Both the position numbers and the translations under genes were made by a program. 64,000 bases of DNA from Limnoperna fortunei (Eukaryota > Mollusca > Bivalvia > Mytilida > Modiolidae): the NCBI GenBank assembly GCA_944474755.1, contig OX104113.1, positions 25,176,432-25,240,431 of the forward strand, given 5' to 3'. How positions within the stretch are numbered: position 1 is the first letter of the stretch; every line of letters starts with the position of its first letter. This document shows, one piece after another, positions 44,772 through 58,100 of the stretch. The notes under the pieces are model-generated. The model worked only from the letters and a program-made list of their open reading frames with translations, was not told the DNA's origin and searched no databases.

Positions 44772-47700
44772 GGTTACAATTGCGCAATTATTTGTTTACA
44801 TGACAACGGGAATTTTTTTACCCCAAGATAGTATGCAGAAGAAAATACACGGGGGCATCTGATTGGATGTTGGAGTTCTGAAAATAGCAAAATTAAAAAT
44901 TATAAACATTATTGATTGAAAATGTTCGATATTTGGACGGAAATTTTTACGAGCCTTGAAAATTGAGCTTAAAACGATTAAAGAGGGAGGTTAGAAATTG
45001 TGTCAGTGCCATTTAAATGTCATTATTTCAACCAAAATTTTCGGTCATTTTTGCTGCATGACCTATACTTTCTTATTTGTTAATAATGAAGTTTTTCATT
45101 TCAATTTACACAAAAAACTGTTTTCCGGGGGTAAATTTTTGAGGTTTTTCGCACAAAGGAACTAAATTGCCAGGGGTACCATATGGGAAATGCATTGTAA
45201 ATAATTGCGCTTTTGTAACCTATATGGAACTGAGATTTCTTCCAGAATACTTTATTTATTGACCCATTTTTAATTCTAAAATTTGAATTCGTCACAGAAT
45301 GTCAAGTTATGTATAAATTGTTTATTAATAACGATTTGTTAAAAAATTATAGTCTGTTTCTAAAATATAAGTATTTATTCATGGGAAATCTAGGGTGGGC
45401 TACTATGACGAGCTTGTGCGGTGTTCTAGGTAAAAATTGTTGCTGACGTTTTTGGGGAAAGTTGTTTAATGCATTCAAATGCAGCATTTGACATCAAAAA
45501 CACATATTTTATGCTAGGCTTAAGTCTCTTAGCCGAAATTTTTTGCTTTGACCTCTTTTCAGCCAAATTGAATTTTTGGGGTTTTAAGCAATTTAGTATG
45601 TTGTATCCATGAATGACATCGCCTTTGTTGAATTTGAATGCAGTTGGCTTTAATGGGACTGCTTCTGACATACGAACATGAAAAAGGAGTCACCAAGTAT
45701 TATCATAGCTAGCTATAGTCTGTTTCAAAAATGTGGTTTTTCACAGATTCTACGAAAAATTCGTTTTCGGCCTTAAGATCTTTATTCGAGAAAAAATGTT
45801 GAAGAAGAAAGTTATCCCAGAATTGACTCGTGTACAAAATATACAAATAACGACTGAAAACAAGTACAATAACTCGAATATTTCTAAGCAGCAACACATT
45901 ATTGTCGGAAAACATGATGAAAAATGCGATTAATTTTGATAGAGGGTGGCCTCCAGAAAATTCAAACGAACAAACAACCCTTGAAGATAACTTTATTTTA
46001 TTTTGGGAAACATTTGGATATTGCCTAAGGATGATACCATAACATTTTGGGCTCATTCTGACACTTCCAATGTTGCCTATAGGTTACAATTGCGCAATTA
46101 TTTGTTTACATGACAACGGGAATTTTTTTACCCCAAGATAGTATGCAGAAGAAAATACACGGGGGCATCTGATTGGATGTTGGAGTTCTGAAAATAGCAA
46201 AATTAAAAATTATAAACATTATTGATTGAAAATGTTCGATATTTGGACGGAAATTTTTACGAGCCTTGAAAATTGAGCTTAAAACGATTAAAGAGGGAGG
46301 TTAGAAATTGTGTCAGTGCCATTTAAATGTCATTATTTCAACCAAAATTTTCGGTCATTTTTGCTGCATGACCTATACTTTCTTATTTGTTAATAATGAA
46401 GTTTTTCATTTCAATTTACACAAAATACTGTTTTCCGGGGGTAAATTTTTGAGGTTTTTCGCACAAAGGAACTAAATTGCCAGGGGTACCATATGGGAAA
46501 TGCATTGTAAATAATTGCGCTTTTGTAACCTATATGGAACTGAGATTTCTTCCAGAATACTTTATTTATTGACCCATTTTTAATTCTAAAATTTGAATTC
46601 GTCACAGAATGTCAAGTTATGTATAAATTGTTTATTAATAACGATTTGTTAAAAAAATTATAGTCTGTTTCTAAAATATAAGTATTTATTCATGGGAAAT
46701 CTAGGGTGGGCTACTATGACGAGCTTGTGCGGTGTTCTAGGTAAAAATTGTTGCTGACGTTTTTGGGGAAAGTTGTTTAATGCATTCAAATGCAGCATTT
46801 GACATCAAAAACACATATTTTATGCTAGGCTTAAGTCTCTTAGCCGAAATTTTTTGCTTTGACCTCTTTTCAGCCAAATTGAATTTTTGGGGTTTTAAGC
46901 AATTTAGTATGTTGTATCCATGAATGACATCGCCTTTGTTGAATTTGAATGCAGTTGGCTTTAATGGGACTGCTTCTGACATACGAACATGAAAAAGGAG
47001 TCACCAAGTATTATCATAGCTAGCTATAGTCTGTTTCAAAAATGTGGTTTTTCACAGATTCTACGAAAAATTCGTTTTCGGCCTTAAGATCTTTATTCGA
47101 GAAAAAATGTTGAAGAAGAAAGTTATCCCAGAATTGACTCGTGTACAAAATATACAAATAACGACTGAAAACAAGTACAATAACTCGAATATTTCTAAGC
47201 AGCAACACATTATTGTCGGAAAACATGATGAAAAATGCGATTAATTTTGATAGAGGGTGGCCTCCAGAAAATTCAAACGAACAAACAACCCTTGAAGATA
47301 ACTTTATTTTATTTTGGGAAACATTTGGATATTGCCTAAGGATGATACCATAACATTTTGGGCTCATTCTGACACTTCCAATGTTGCCTATAGGTTACAA
47401 TTGCGCAATTATTTGTTTACATGACAACGGGAATTTTTTTACCCCAAGATAGTATGCAGAAGAAAATACACGGGGGCATCTGATTGGATGTTGGAGTTCT
47501 GAAAATAGCAAAATTAAAAATTATAAACATTATTGATTGAAAATGTTCGATATTTGGACGGAAATTTTTACGAGCCTTGAAAATTGAGCTTAAAACGATT
47601 AAAGAGGGAGGTTAGAAATTGTGTCAGTGCCATTTAAATGTCATTATTTCAACCAAAATTTTCGGTCATTTTTGCTGCATGACCTATACTTTCTTATTTG

Positions 47701-50700
47701 TTAATAATGAAGTTTTTCATTTCAATTTACACAAAAAACTGTTTTCCGGGGGTAAATTTTTGAGGTTTTTCGCACAAAGGAACTAAATTGCCAGGGGTAC
47801 CATATGGGAAATGCATTGTAAATAATTGCGCTTTTGTAACCTATATGGAACTGAGATTTCTTCCAGAATACTTTATTTATTGACCCATTTTTAATTCTAA
47901 AATTTGAATTCGTCACAGAATGTCAAGTTATGTATAAATTGTTTATTAATAACGATTTGTTAAAAAAATTATAGTCTGTTTCTAAAATATAAGTATTTAT
48001 TCATGGGAAATCTAGGGTGGGCTACTATGACGAGCTTGTGCGGTGTTCTAGGTAAAAATTGTTGCTGACGTTTTTGGGGAAAGTTGTTTAATGCATTCAA
48101 ATGCAGCATTTGACATCAAAAACACATATTTTATGCTAGGCTTAAGTCTCTTAGCCGAAATTTTTTGCTTTGACCTCTTTTCAGCCAAATTGAATTTTTG
48201 GGGTTTTAAGCAATTAAGTATGTTGTATCCATGAATGACATCGCCTTTGTTGAATTTGAATGCAGTTGGCTTTAATGGGACTGCTTCTGACATACGAACA
48301 TGAAAAAGGAGTCACCAAGTATTATCATAGCTAGCTATAGTCTGTTTCAAAAATGTGGTTTTTCACAGATTCTACGAAAAATTCGTTTTCGGCCTTAAGA
48401 TCTTTATTCGAGAAAAAATGTTGAAGAAGAAAGTTATCCCAGAATTGACTCGTGTACAAAATATACAAATAACGACTGAAAACAAGTACAATAACTCGAA
48501 TATTTCTAAGCAGCAACACATTATTGTCGGAAAACATGATGAAAAATGCGATTAATTTTGATAGAGGGTGGCCTCCAGAAAATTCAAACGAACAAACAAC
48601 CCTTGAAGATAACTTTATTTTATTTTGGGAAACATTTGGATATTGCCTAAGGATGATACCATAACATTTTGGGCTCATTCTGACACTTCCAATGTTGCCT
48701 ATAGGTTACAATTGCGCAATTATTTGTTTACATGACAACGGGAATTTTTTTACCCCAAGATAGTATGCAGAAGAAAATACACGGGGGCATCTGATTGGAT
48801 GTTGGAGTTCTGAAAATAGCAAAATTAAAAATTATAAACATTATTGATTGAAAATGTTCGATATTTGGACGGAAATTTTTACGAGCCTTGAAAATTGAGC
48901 TTAAAACGATTAAAGAGGGAGGTTAGAAATTGTGTCAGTGCCATTTAAATGTCATTATTTCAACCAAAATTTTCGGTCATTTTTGCTGCATGACCTATAC
49001 TTTCTTATTTGTTAATAATGAAGTTTTTCATTTCAATTTACACAAAAAACTGTTTTCCGGGGGTAAATTTTTGAGGTTTTTCGCACAAAGGAACTAAATT
49101 GCCAGGGGTACCATATGGGAAATGCATTGTAAATAATTGCGCTTTTGTAACCTATATGGAACTGAGATTTCTTCCAGAATACTTTATTTATTGACCCATT
49201 TTTAATTCTAAAATTTGAATTCGTCACAGAATGTCAAGTTATGTATAAATTGTTTATTAATAACGATTTGTTAAAAAATTATAGTCTGTTTCTAAAATAT
49301 AAGTATTTATTCATGGGAAATCTAGGGTGGGCTACTATGACGAGCTTGTGCGGTGTTCTAGGTAAAAATTGTTGCTGACGTTTTTGGGGAAAGTTGTTTA
49401 ATGCATTCAAATGCAGCATTTGACATCAAAAACACATATTTTATGCTAGGCTTAAGTCTCTTAGCCGAAATTTTTTGCTTTGACCTCTTTTCAGCCAAAT
49501 TGAATTTTTGGGGTTTTAAGCAATTTAGTATGTTGTATCCATGAATGACATCGCCTTTGTTGAATTTGAATGCAGTTGGCTTTAATGGGACTGCTTCTGA
49601 CATACGAACATGAAAAAGGAGTCACCAAGTATTATCATAGCTAGCTATAGTCTGTTTCAAAAATGTGGTTTTTCACAGATTCTACGAAAAATTCGTTTTC
49701 GGCCTTAAGATCTTTATTCGAGAAAAAATGTTGAAGAAGAAAGTTATCCCAGAATTGACTCGTGTACAAAATATACAAATAACGACTGAAAACAAGTACA
49801 ATAACTCGAATATTTCTAAGCAGCAACACATTATTGTCGGAAAACATGATGAAAAATGCGATTAATTTTGATAGAGGGTGGCCTCCAGAAAATTCAAACG
49901 AACAAACAACCCTTGAAGATAACTTTATTTTATTTTGGGAAACATTTGGATATTGCCTAAGGATGATACCATAACATTTTGGGCTCATTCTGACACTTCC
50001 AATGTTGCCTATAGGTTACAATTGCGCAATTATTTGTTTACATGACAACGGGAATTTTTTTACCCCAAGATAGTATGCAGAAGAAAATACACGGGGGCAT
50101 CTGATTGGATGTTGGAGTTCTGAAAATAGCAAAATTAAAAATTATAAACATTATTGATTGAAAATGTTCGATATTTGGACGGAAATTTTTACGAGCCTTG
50201 AAAATTGAGCTTAAAACGATTAAAGAGGGAGGTTAGAAATTGTGTCAGTGCCATTTAAATGTCATTATTTCAACCAAAATTTTCGGTCATTTTTGCTGCA
50301 TGACCTATACTTTCTTATTTGTTAATAATGAAGTTTTTCATTTCAATTTACACAAAATACTGTTTTCCGGGGGTAAATTTTTGAGGTTTTTCGCACAAAG
50401 GAACTAAATTGCCAGGGGTACCATATGGGAAATGCATTGTAAATAATTGCGCTTTTGTAACCTATATGGAACTGAGATTTCTTCCAGAATACTTTATTTA
50501 TTGACCCATTTTTAATTCTAAAAATTGAATTCGTCACAGAATGTCAAGTTATGTATAAATTGTTTATTAATAACGATTTGTTAAAAAATTATAGTCTATT
50601 TCTAAAATATAAGTATTTATTCATGGGAAATCTAGGGTGGGCTACTATGACGAGCTTGTGCGGTGTTCTAGGTAAAAATTGTTGCTGACGTTTTTGGGGA

Positions 50701-51323
50701 AAGTTGTTTAATGCATTCAAATGCAGCATTTGACATCAAAAACACATATTTTATGCTAGGCTTAAGTCTCTTAGCCGAAATTTTTTGCTTTGACCTCTTT
50801 TCAGCCAAATTGAATTTTTGGGGTTTTAAGCAATTTAGTATGTTGTATCCATGAATGACATCGCCTTTGTTGAATTTGAATGCAGTTGGCTTTAATGGGA
50901 CTGCTTCTGACATACGAACATGAAAAAGGAGTCACCAAGTATTATCATAGCTAGCTATAGTCTGTTTCAAAAATGTGGTTTTTCACAGATTCTACGAAAA
51001 ATTCGTTTTCGGCCTTAAGATCTTTATTCGAGAAAAAATGTTGAAGAAGAAAGTTATCACAGAATTGACTCGTGTACAAAATATACAAATAACGACTGAA
51101 AACAAGTACAATAACTCGAATATTTCTAAGCAGCAACACATTATTGTCGGAAAACATGATGAAAAATGCGATTAATTTTGATAGAGGGTGGCCTCCTGAA
51201 AATTCAAACGAACAAACAACCCTTGAAGATAACTTTATTTTATTTTGGGAAACATTTGGATATTGCCTAAGGATGATACCATAACATTTTGGGCTCATTC
51301 TGACACTTCCAATGTTGCCTATA
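44772..51323. repeat. Satellite units 7-11, three-unit register
   Basis: Units 7 and 10 have six A in the poly-A tract. Units 8 and 11 share ACAAAATACTG (46421, 50352) in place of ACAAAAAACTG. Both pairs are three units apart. Private changes: CAATTAAGTATG in unit 9 (48212); TTATCACAGAATT (51054) and CCTCCTGAAAA (51191) in unit 11. Confidence 0.82.
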
Positions 51324-52180
51324 TGGAACTGAGATTTCTTCCAGAATACTTTATTTATTGACCCATTTTTAATTCTAAAATTTGAATTCGTCACAGAATG
51401 TCAAGTTATGTATAAATTGTTTATTAATAACGATTTGTTAAAAAATTATAGTCTGTTTCTAAAATATAAGTATTTATTCATGGGAAATCTAGGGTGGGCT
51501 ACTATGACGAGCTTGTGCGGTGTTCTAGGTAAAAATTGTTGCTGACGTTTTTGGGGAAAGTTGTTTAATGCATTCAAATGCAGCATTTGACATCAAAAAC
51601 ACATATTTTATGCTAGGCTTAAGTCTCTTAGCCGAAATTTTTTGCTTTGACCTCTTTTCAGCCAAATTGAATTTTTGGGGTTTTAAGCAATTTAGTATGT
51701 TGTATCCATGAATGACATCGCCTTTGTTGAATTTGAATGCAGTTGGCTTTAATGGGACTGCTTCTGACATACGAACATGAAAAAGGAGTCACCAAGTATT
51801 ATCATAGCTAGCTATAGTCTGTTTCAAAAATGTGGTTTTTCACAGATTCTACGAAAAATTCGTTTTCGGCCTTAAGATCTTTATTCGAGAAAAAATGTTG
51901 AAGAAGAAAGTTATCCCAGAATTGACTCGTGTACAAAATATACAAATAACGACTGAAAACAAGTACAATAACTCGAATATTTCTAAGCAGCAACACATTA
52001 TTGTCGGAAAACATGATGAAAAATGCGATTAATTTTGATAGAGGGTTGCCTCCAGAAAATTCAAACGAACAAACAACCCTTGAAGATAACTTTATTTTAT
52101 TTTGGGAAACATTTGGATATTGCCTAAGGATGATACCATAACATTTTGGGCTCATTCTGACACTTCCAATGTTGCCTATA
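51324..52180. repeat. Satellite unit 12, lacking the TIR segment (empty site)
   Basis: The junction reads ATGTTGCCTATATGGAACTG: the body's end (GTTGCC), a single TATA (51320-51323) and the body's start (TGGAACTG), with the 449-bp segment and one TATA missing (453 bp in all). Unit 12 also has GGGTTGCCTCC at 52043, shared with unit 15. The loss fuses two minus-strand frames into one of 147 codons (50951-51394), a trivial consequence of 453 being divisible by 3. Confidence 0.92.
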
Positions 52181-55100
52181 GGTTACAATTGCGCAATTAT
52201 TTGTTTACATGACAACGGGAATTTTTTTACCCCAAGATAGTATGCAGAAGAAAATACACGGGGGCATCTGATTGGATGTTGGAGTTCTGAAAATAGCAAA
52301 ATTAAAAATTATAAACATTATTGATTGAAAATGTTCGATATTTGGACGGAAATTTTTACGAGCCTTGAAAATTGAGCTTAAAACGATTAAAGAGGGAGGT
52401 TAGAAATTGTGTCAGTGCCATTTAAATGTCATTATTTCAACCAAAATTTTCGGTCATTTTTGCTGCATGACCTATACTTTCTTATTTGTTAATAATGAAG
52501 TTTTTCATTTCAATTTACACAAAAAACTGTGTTCCGGGGTAAATTTTTGAGGTTTTTCGCACAAAGGAACTAAATTGCCAGGGGTACCAAATGGGAAATG
52601 CATTGTAAATAATTGCGCTTTTGTAACCTATATGGAACTGAGATTTCTTCCAGAATACTTTATTTATTGACCCATTTTTAATTCTAAAATTTGAATTCGT
52701 CACAGAATGTCAAGTTATGTATAAATTGTTTTGTAATAACGATTTGTTAAAAAATTATAGTCTGTTTCTAAAATATAAGTATTTATTCATGGGAAATCTA
52801 GGGTGGGCTACTATGACGAGCTTGTGCGGTGTTCTAGGTAAAAATTGTTGCTGACGTTTTTGGGGAAAGTTGTTTAATGCATTCAAATGCAGCATTTGAC
52901 ATCAAAAACACATATTTTATGCTAGGCTTAAGTCTCTTAGCCGAAATTTTTTGCTTTGACCTCTTTTCAGCCAAATTGAATTTTTGGGGTTTTAAGCAAT
53001 TTAGTATGTTGTATCCATGAATGACATCGCCTTTGTTGAATTTGAATGCAGTTGGCTTTAATGGGACTGCTTCTGACATACGAACATGAAAAAGGAGTCA
53101 CCAAGTATTATCATAGCTAGCTATAGTCTGTTTCAAAAATGTGGTTTTTCACAGATTCTACGAAAAATTCGTTTTCGGCCTTAAGATCTTTATTCGAGAA
53201 AAAATGTTGAAGAAGAAAGTTATCCCAGAATTGACTCGTGTACAAAATATACAAATAACGACTGAAAACAAGTACAATAACTCGAATATTTCTAAGCAGC
53301 AACACATTATTGTCGGAAAACATGATGAAAAATGCGATTAATTTTGATAGAGGGTGGCCTCCAGAAAATTCAAACGAACAAACAACCCTTGAAGATAACT
53401 TTATTTTATTTTGGGAAACATTTGGATATTGCCTAAGGATGATACCATAACATTTTGGGCTCATTCTGACACTTCCAATGTTGCCTATAGGTTACAATTG
53501 CGCAATTATTTGTTTACATGACAACGGGAATTTTTTTACCCCAAGATAGTATGCAGAAGAAAATACACGGGGGCATCTGATTGGATGTTGGAGTTCTGAA
53601 AATAGCAAAATTAAAAATTATAAACATTATTGATTGAAAATGTTCGATATTTGGACGGAAATTTTTACGAGCCTTGAAAATTGAGCTTAAAACGATTAAA
53701 GAGGGAGGTTAGAAATTGTGTCAGTGCCATTTAAATGTCATTATTTCAACCAAAATTTTCGGTCATTTTTGTTGCATGACCTATACTTTCTTATTTGTTA
53801 ATAATGAAGTTTTTCATTTCAATTTACACAAAAAACTGTTTTCCGGGGGTAAATTTTTGAGGTTTTTCGCACAAAGGAACTAAATTGCCAGGGGTACCAT
53901 ATGGGAAATGCATTGTAAATAATTGCGCTTTTGTAACCTATATGGAACTGAGATTTCTTCCAGAATACTTTATTTATTGACCCATTTTTAATTCTAAAAT
54001 TTGAATTCGTCACAGAATGTCAAGTTATGTATAAATTGTTTATTAATAACGATTTGTTAAAAAATTATAGTCTGTTTCTAAAATATAAGTATTTATTCAT
54101 GGGAAATCTAGGGTGGGCTACTATGACGAGCTTGTGCGGTGTTCTAGGTAAAAATTGTTGCTGACGTTTTTGGGGAAAGTTGTTTAATGCATTCAAATGC
54201 AGCATTTGACATCAAAAACACATATTTTATGCTAGGCTTAAGTCTCTTAGCCGAAATTTTTTGCTTTGACCTCTTTTCAGCCAAATTGAATTTTTGGGGT
54301 TTTAAGCAATTTAGTATGTTGTATCCATGAATGACATCGCCTTTGTTGAATTTGAATGCAGTTGGCTTTAATGGGACTGCTTCTGACATACGAACATGAA
54401 AAAGGAGTCACCAAGTATTATCATAGCTAGCTATAGTCTGTTTCAAAAATGTGGTTTTTTCACAGATTCTACGAAAAATTCGTTTTCGGCCTTAAGATCT
54501 TTATTCGAGAAAAAATGTTGAAGAAGAAAGTTATCCCAGAATTGACTCGTGTACAAAATATACAAATAACGACTGAAAACAAGTACAATAACTCGAATAT
54601 TTCTAAGCAGCAACACATTATTGTCGGAAAACATGATGAAAAATGCGATTAATTTTGATAGAGGGTGGCCTCCAGAAAATTCAAACGAACAAACAACCCT
54701 TGAAGATAACTTTATTTTATTTTGGGAAACATTTGGATATTGCCTAAGGATGATACCATAACATTTTGGGCTCATTCTGACACTTCCAATGTTGCCTATA
54801 GGTTACAATTGCGCAATTATTTGTTTACATGACAACGGGAATTTTTTTACCCCAAGATAGTATGCAGAAGAAAATACACGGGGGCATCTGATTGGATGTT
54901 GGAGTTCTGAAAATAGCAAAATTAAAAATTATAAACATTATTGATTGAAAATGTTCGATATTTGGACGGAAATTTTTACGAGCCTTGAAAATTGAGCTTA
55001 AAACGATTAAAGAGGGAGGTTAGAAATTGTGTCAGTGCCATTTAAATGTCATTATTTCAACCAAAATTTTCGGTCATTTTTGCTGCATGACCTATACTTT

Positions 55101-58100
55101 CTTATTTGTTAATAATGAAGTTTTTCATTTCAATTTACACAAAAAACTGTTTTCCGGGGGTAAATTTTTGAGGTTTTTCGCACAAAGGAACTAAATTGCC
55201 AGGGGTATTATATGGGAAATGCATTGTAAATAATTGCGCTTTTGTAACCTATATGGAACTGAGATTTCTTCCAGAATACTTTATTTATTGACCCATTTTT
55301 AATTCTAAAATTTGAATTCGTCACAGAATGTCAAGTTATGTATAAATTGTTTATTAATAACGATTTGTTAAAAAATTATAGTCTGTTTCTAAAATATAAG
55401 TATTTATTCATGGGAAATCTAGGGTGGGCTACTATGACGAGCTTGTGCGGTGTTCTAGGTAAAAATTGTTGCTGACGTTTTTGGGGAAAGTTGTTTAATG
55501 CATTCAAATGCAGCATTTGACATCAAAAACACATATTTTATGCTAGGCTTAAGTCTCTTAGCCGAAATTTTTTGCTTTGACCTCTTTTCAGCCAAATTGA
55601 ATTTTTGGGTTTTAAGCAATTTAGTATGTTGTATCCATGAATGACATCGCCTTTGTTGAATTTGAATGCAGTTGGCTTTAATGGGACTGCTTCTGACATA
55701 CGAACATGAAAAAGGAGTCACCAAGTATTATCATAGCTAGCTATAGTCTGTTTCAAAAATGTGGTTTTTCACAGATTCTACGAAAAATTCGTTTTCGGCC
55801 TTAAGATCTTTATTCGAGAAAAAATGTTGAAGAAGAAAGTTATCCCAGAATTGACTCGTGTACAAAATATACAAATAACGACTGAAAACAAGTACAATAA
55901 CTCGAATATTTCTAAGCAGCAACACATTATTGTCGGAAAACATGATGAAAAATGCGATTAATTTTGATAGAGGGTTGCCTCCAGAAAATTCAAACGAACA
56001 AACAACCCTTGAAGATAACTTTATTTTATTTTGGGAAACATTTGGATATTGCCTAAGGATGATACCATAACATTTTGGGCTCATTCTGACACTTCCAATG
56101 TTGCCTATAGGTTACAATTGCGCAATTATTTGTTTACATGACAACGGGAATTTTTTTACCCCAAGATAGTATGCAGAAGAAAATACACGGGGGCATCTGA
56201 TTGGATGTTGGAGTTCTGAAAATAGCAAAATTAAAAATTATAAACATTATTGATTGAAAATGTTCGATATTTGGACGGAAATTTTTACGAGCCTTGAAAA
56301 TTGAGCTTAAAACGATTAAAGAGGGAGGTTAGAAATTGTGTCAGTGCCATTTAAATGTCATTATTTCAACCAAAATTTTCGGTCATTTTTGCTGCATGAC
56401 CTATACTTTCTTATTTGTTAATAATGAAGTTTTTCATTTCAATTTACACAAAAAACTGTTTTCCGGGGTAAATTTTTGAGGTTTTTCGCACAAAGGAACT
56501 AAATTGCCAGGGGTACCATATGGGAAATGCATTGTAAATAATTGCGCTTTTGTAACCTATATGGAACTGAGATTTCTTCCAGAATACTTTATTTATTGAC
56601 CCATTTTTAATTCTAAAATTTGAATTCGTCACAGAATGTCAAGTTATGTATAAATTGTTTTGTAATAACGATTTGTTAAAAAATTATAGTCTGTTTCTAA
56701 AATATAAGTATTTATTCATGGGAAATCTAGGGTGGGCTACTATGACGAGCTTGTGCGGTGTTCTAGGTAAAAATTGTTGCTGACGTTTTTGGGGAAAGTT
56801 GTTTAATGCATTCAAATGCAGCATTTGACATCAAAAACACATATTTTATGCTAGGCTTAAGTCTCTTAGCCGAAATTTTTTGCTTTGACCTCTTTTCAGC
56901 CAAATTGAATTTTTGGGGTTTTAAGCAATTTAGTATGTTGTATCCATGAATGACATCGCCTTTGTTGAATTTGAATGCAGTTGGCTTTAATGGGACTGCT
57001 TCTGACATACGAACATGAAAAAGGAGTCACCAAGTATTATCATAGCTAGCTATAGTCTGTTTCAAAAATGTGGTTTTTCACAGATTCTACGAAAAATTCG
57101 TTTTCGGCCTTAAGATCTTTATTCGAGAAAAAATGTTGAAGAAGAAAGTTATCCCAGAATTGACTCGTGTACAAAATATACAAATAACGACTGAAAACAA
57201 GTACAATAACTCGAATATTTCTAAGCAGCAACACATTATTGTCGGAAAACATGATGAAAAATGCGATTAATTTTGATAGAGGGTGGCCTCCAGAAAATTC
57301 AAACGAACAAACAACCCTTGAAGATAACTTTATTTTATTTTGGGAAACATTTGGATATTGCCTAAGGATGATACCATAACATTTTGGGCTCATTCTGACA
57401 CTTCCAATGTTGCCTATAGGTTACAATTGCGCAATTATTTGTTTACATGACAACGGGAATTTTTTTACCCCAAGATAGTATGCAGAAGAAAATACACGGG
57501 GGCATCTGATTGGATGTTGGAGTTCTGAAAATAGCAAAATTAAAAATTATAAACATTATTGATTGAAAATGTTCGATATTTGGACGGAAATTTTTACGAG
57601 CCTTGAAAATTGAGCTTAAAACGATTAAAGAGGGAGGTTAGAAATTGTGTCAGTGCCATTTAAATGTCATTATTTCAACCAAAATTTTCGGTCATTTTTG
57701 CTGCATGACCTATACTTTCTTATTTGTTAATAATGAAGTTTTTCATTTCAATTTACACAAAAAACTGTTTTCCGGGGGTAAATTTTTGAGGTTTTTCGCA
57801 CAAAGGAACTAAATTGCCAGGGGTACCATATGGGAAATGCATTGTAAATAATTGCGCTTTTGTAACCTATATGGAACTGAGATTTTTTCCAGAATACTTT
57901 ATTAATTGACCCATTTTTAATTCTAAAATTTGAATTCGTCACAGAATGTCAAGTTATGTATAAATTGTTTATTAATAACGATTTGTTAAAAAATTAAAGT
58001 CTGTTTCTAAAATATAAGTATTTATTCATGGGAAATCTAGGGTGGGCTACTATGACGAGCTTGTGCGGTGTTCTAGGTAAAAATTGTTGCTGACGTTTTT

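Noticed and set aside
50951..51394. 147-codon fusion frame as a new gene
   Set aside because: It arises only because the missing 453 bp in unit 12 is divisible by three. No independent support.
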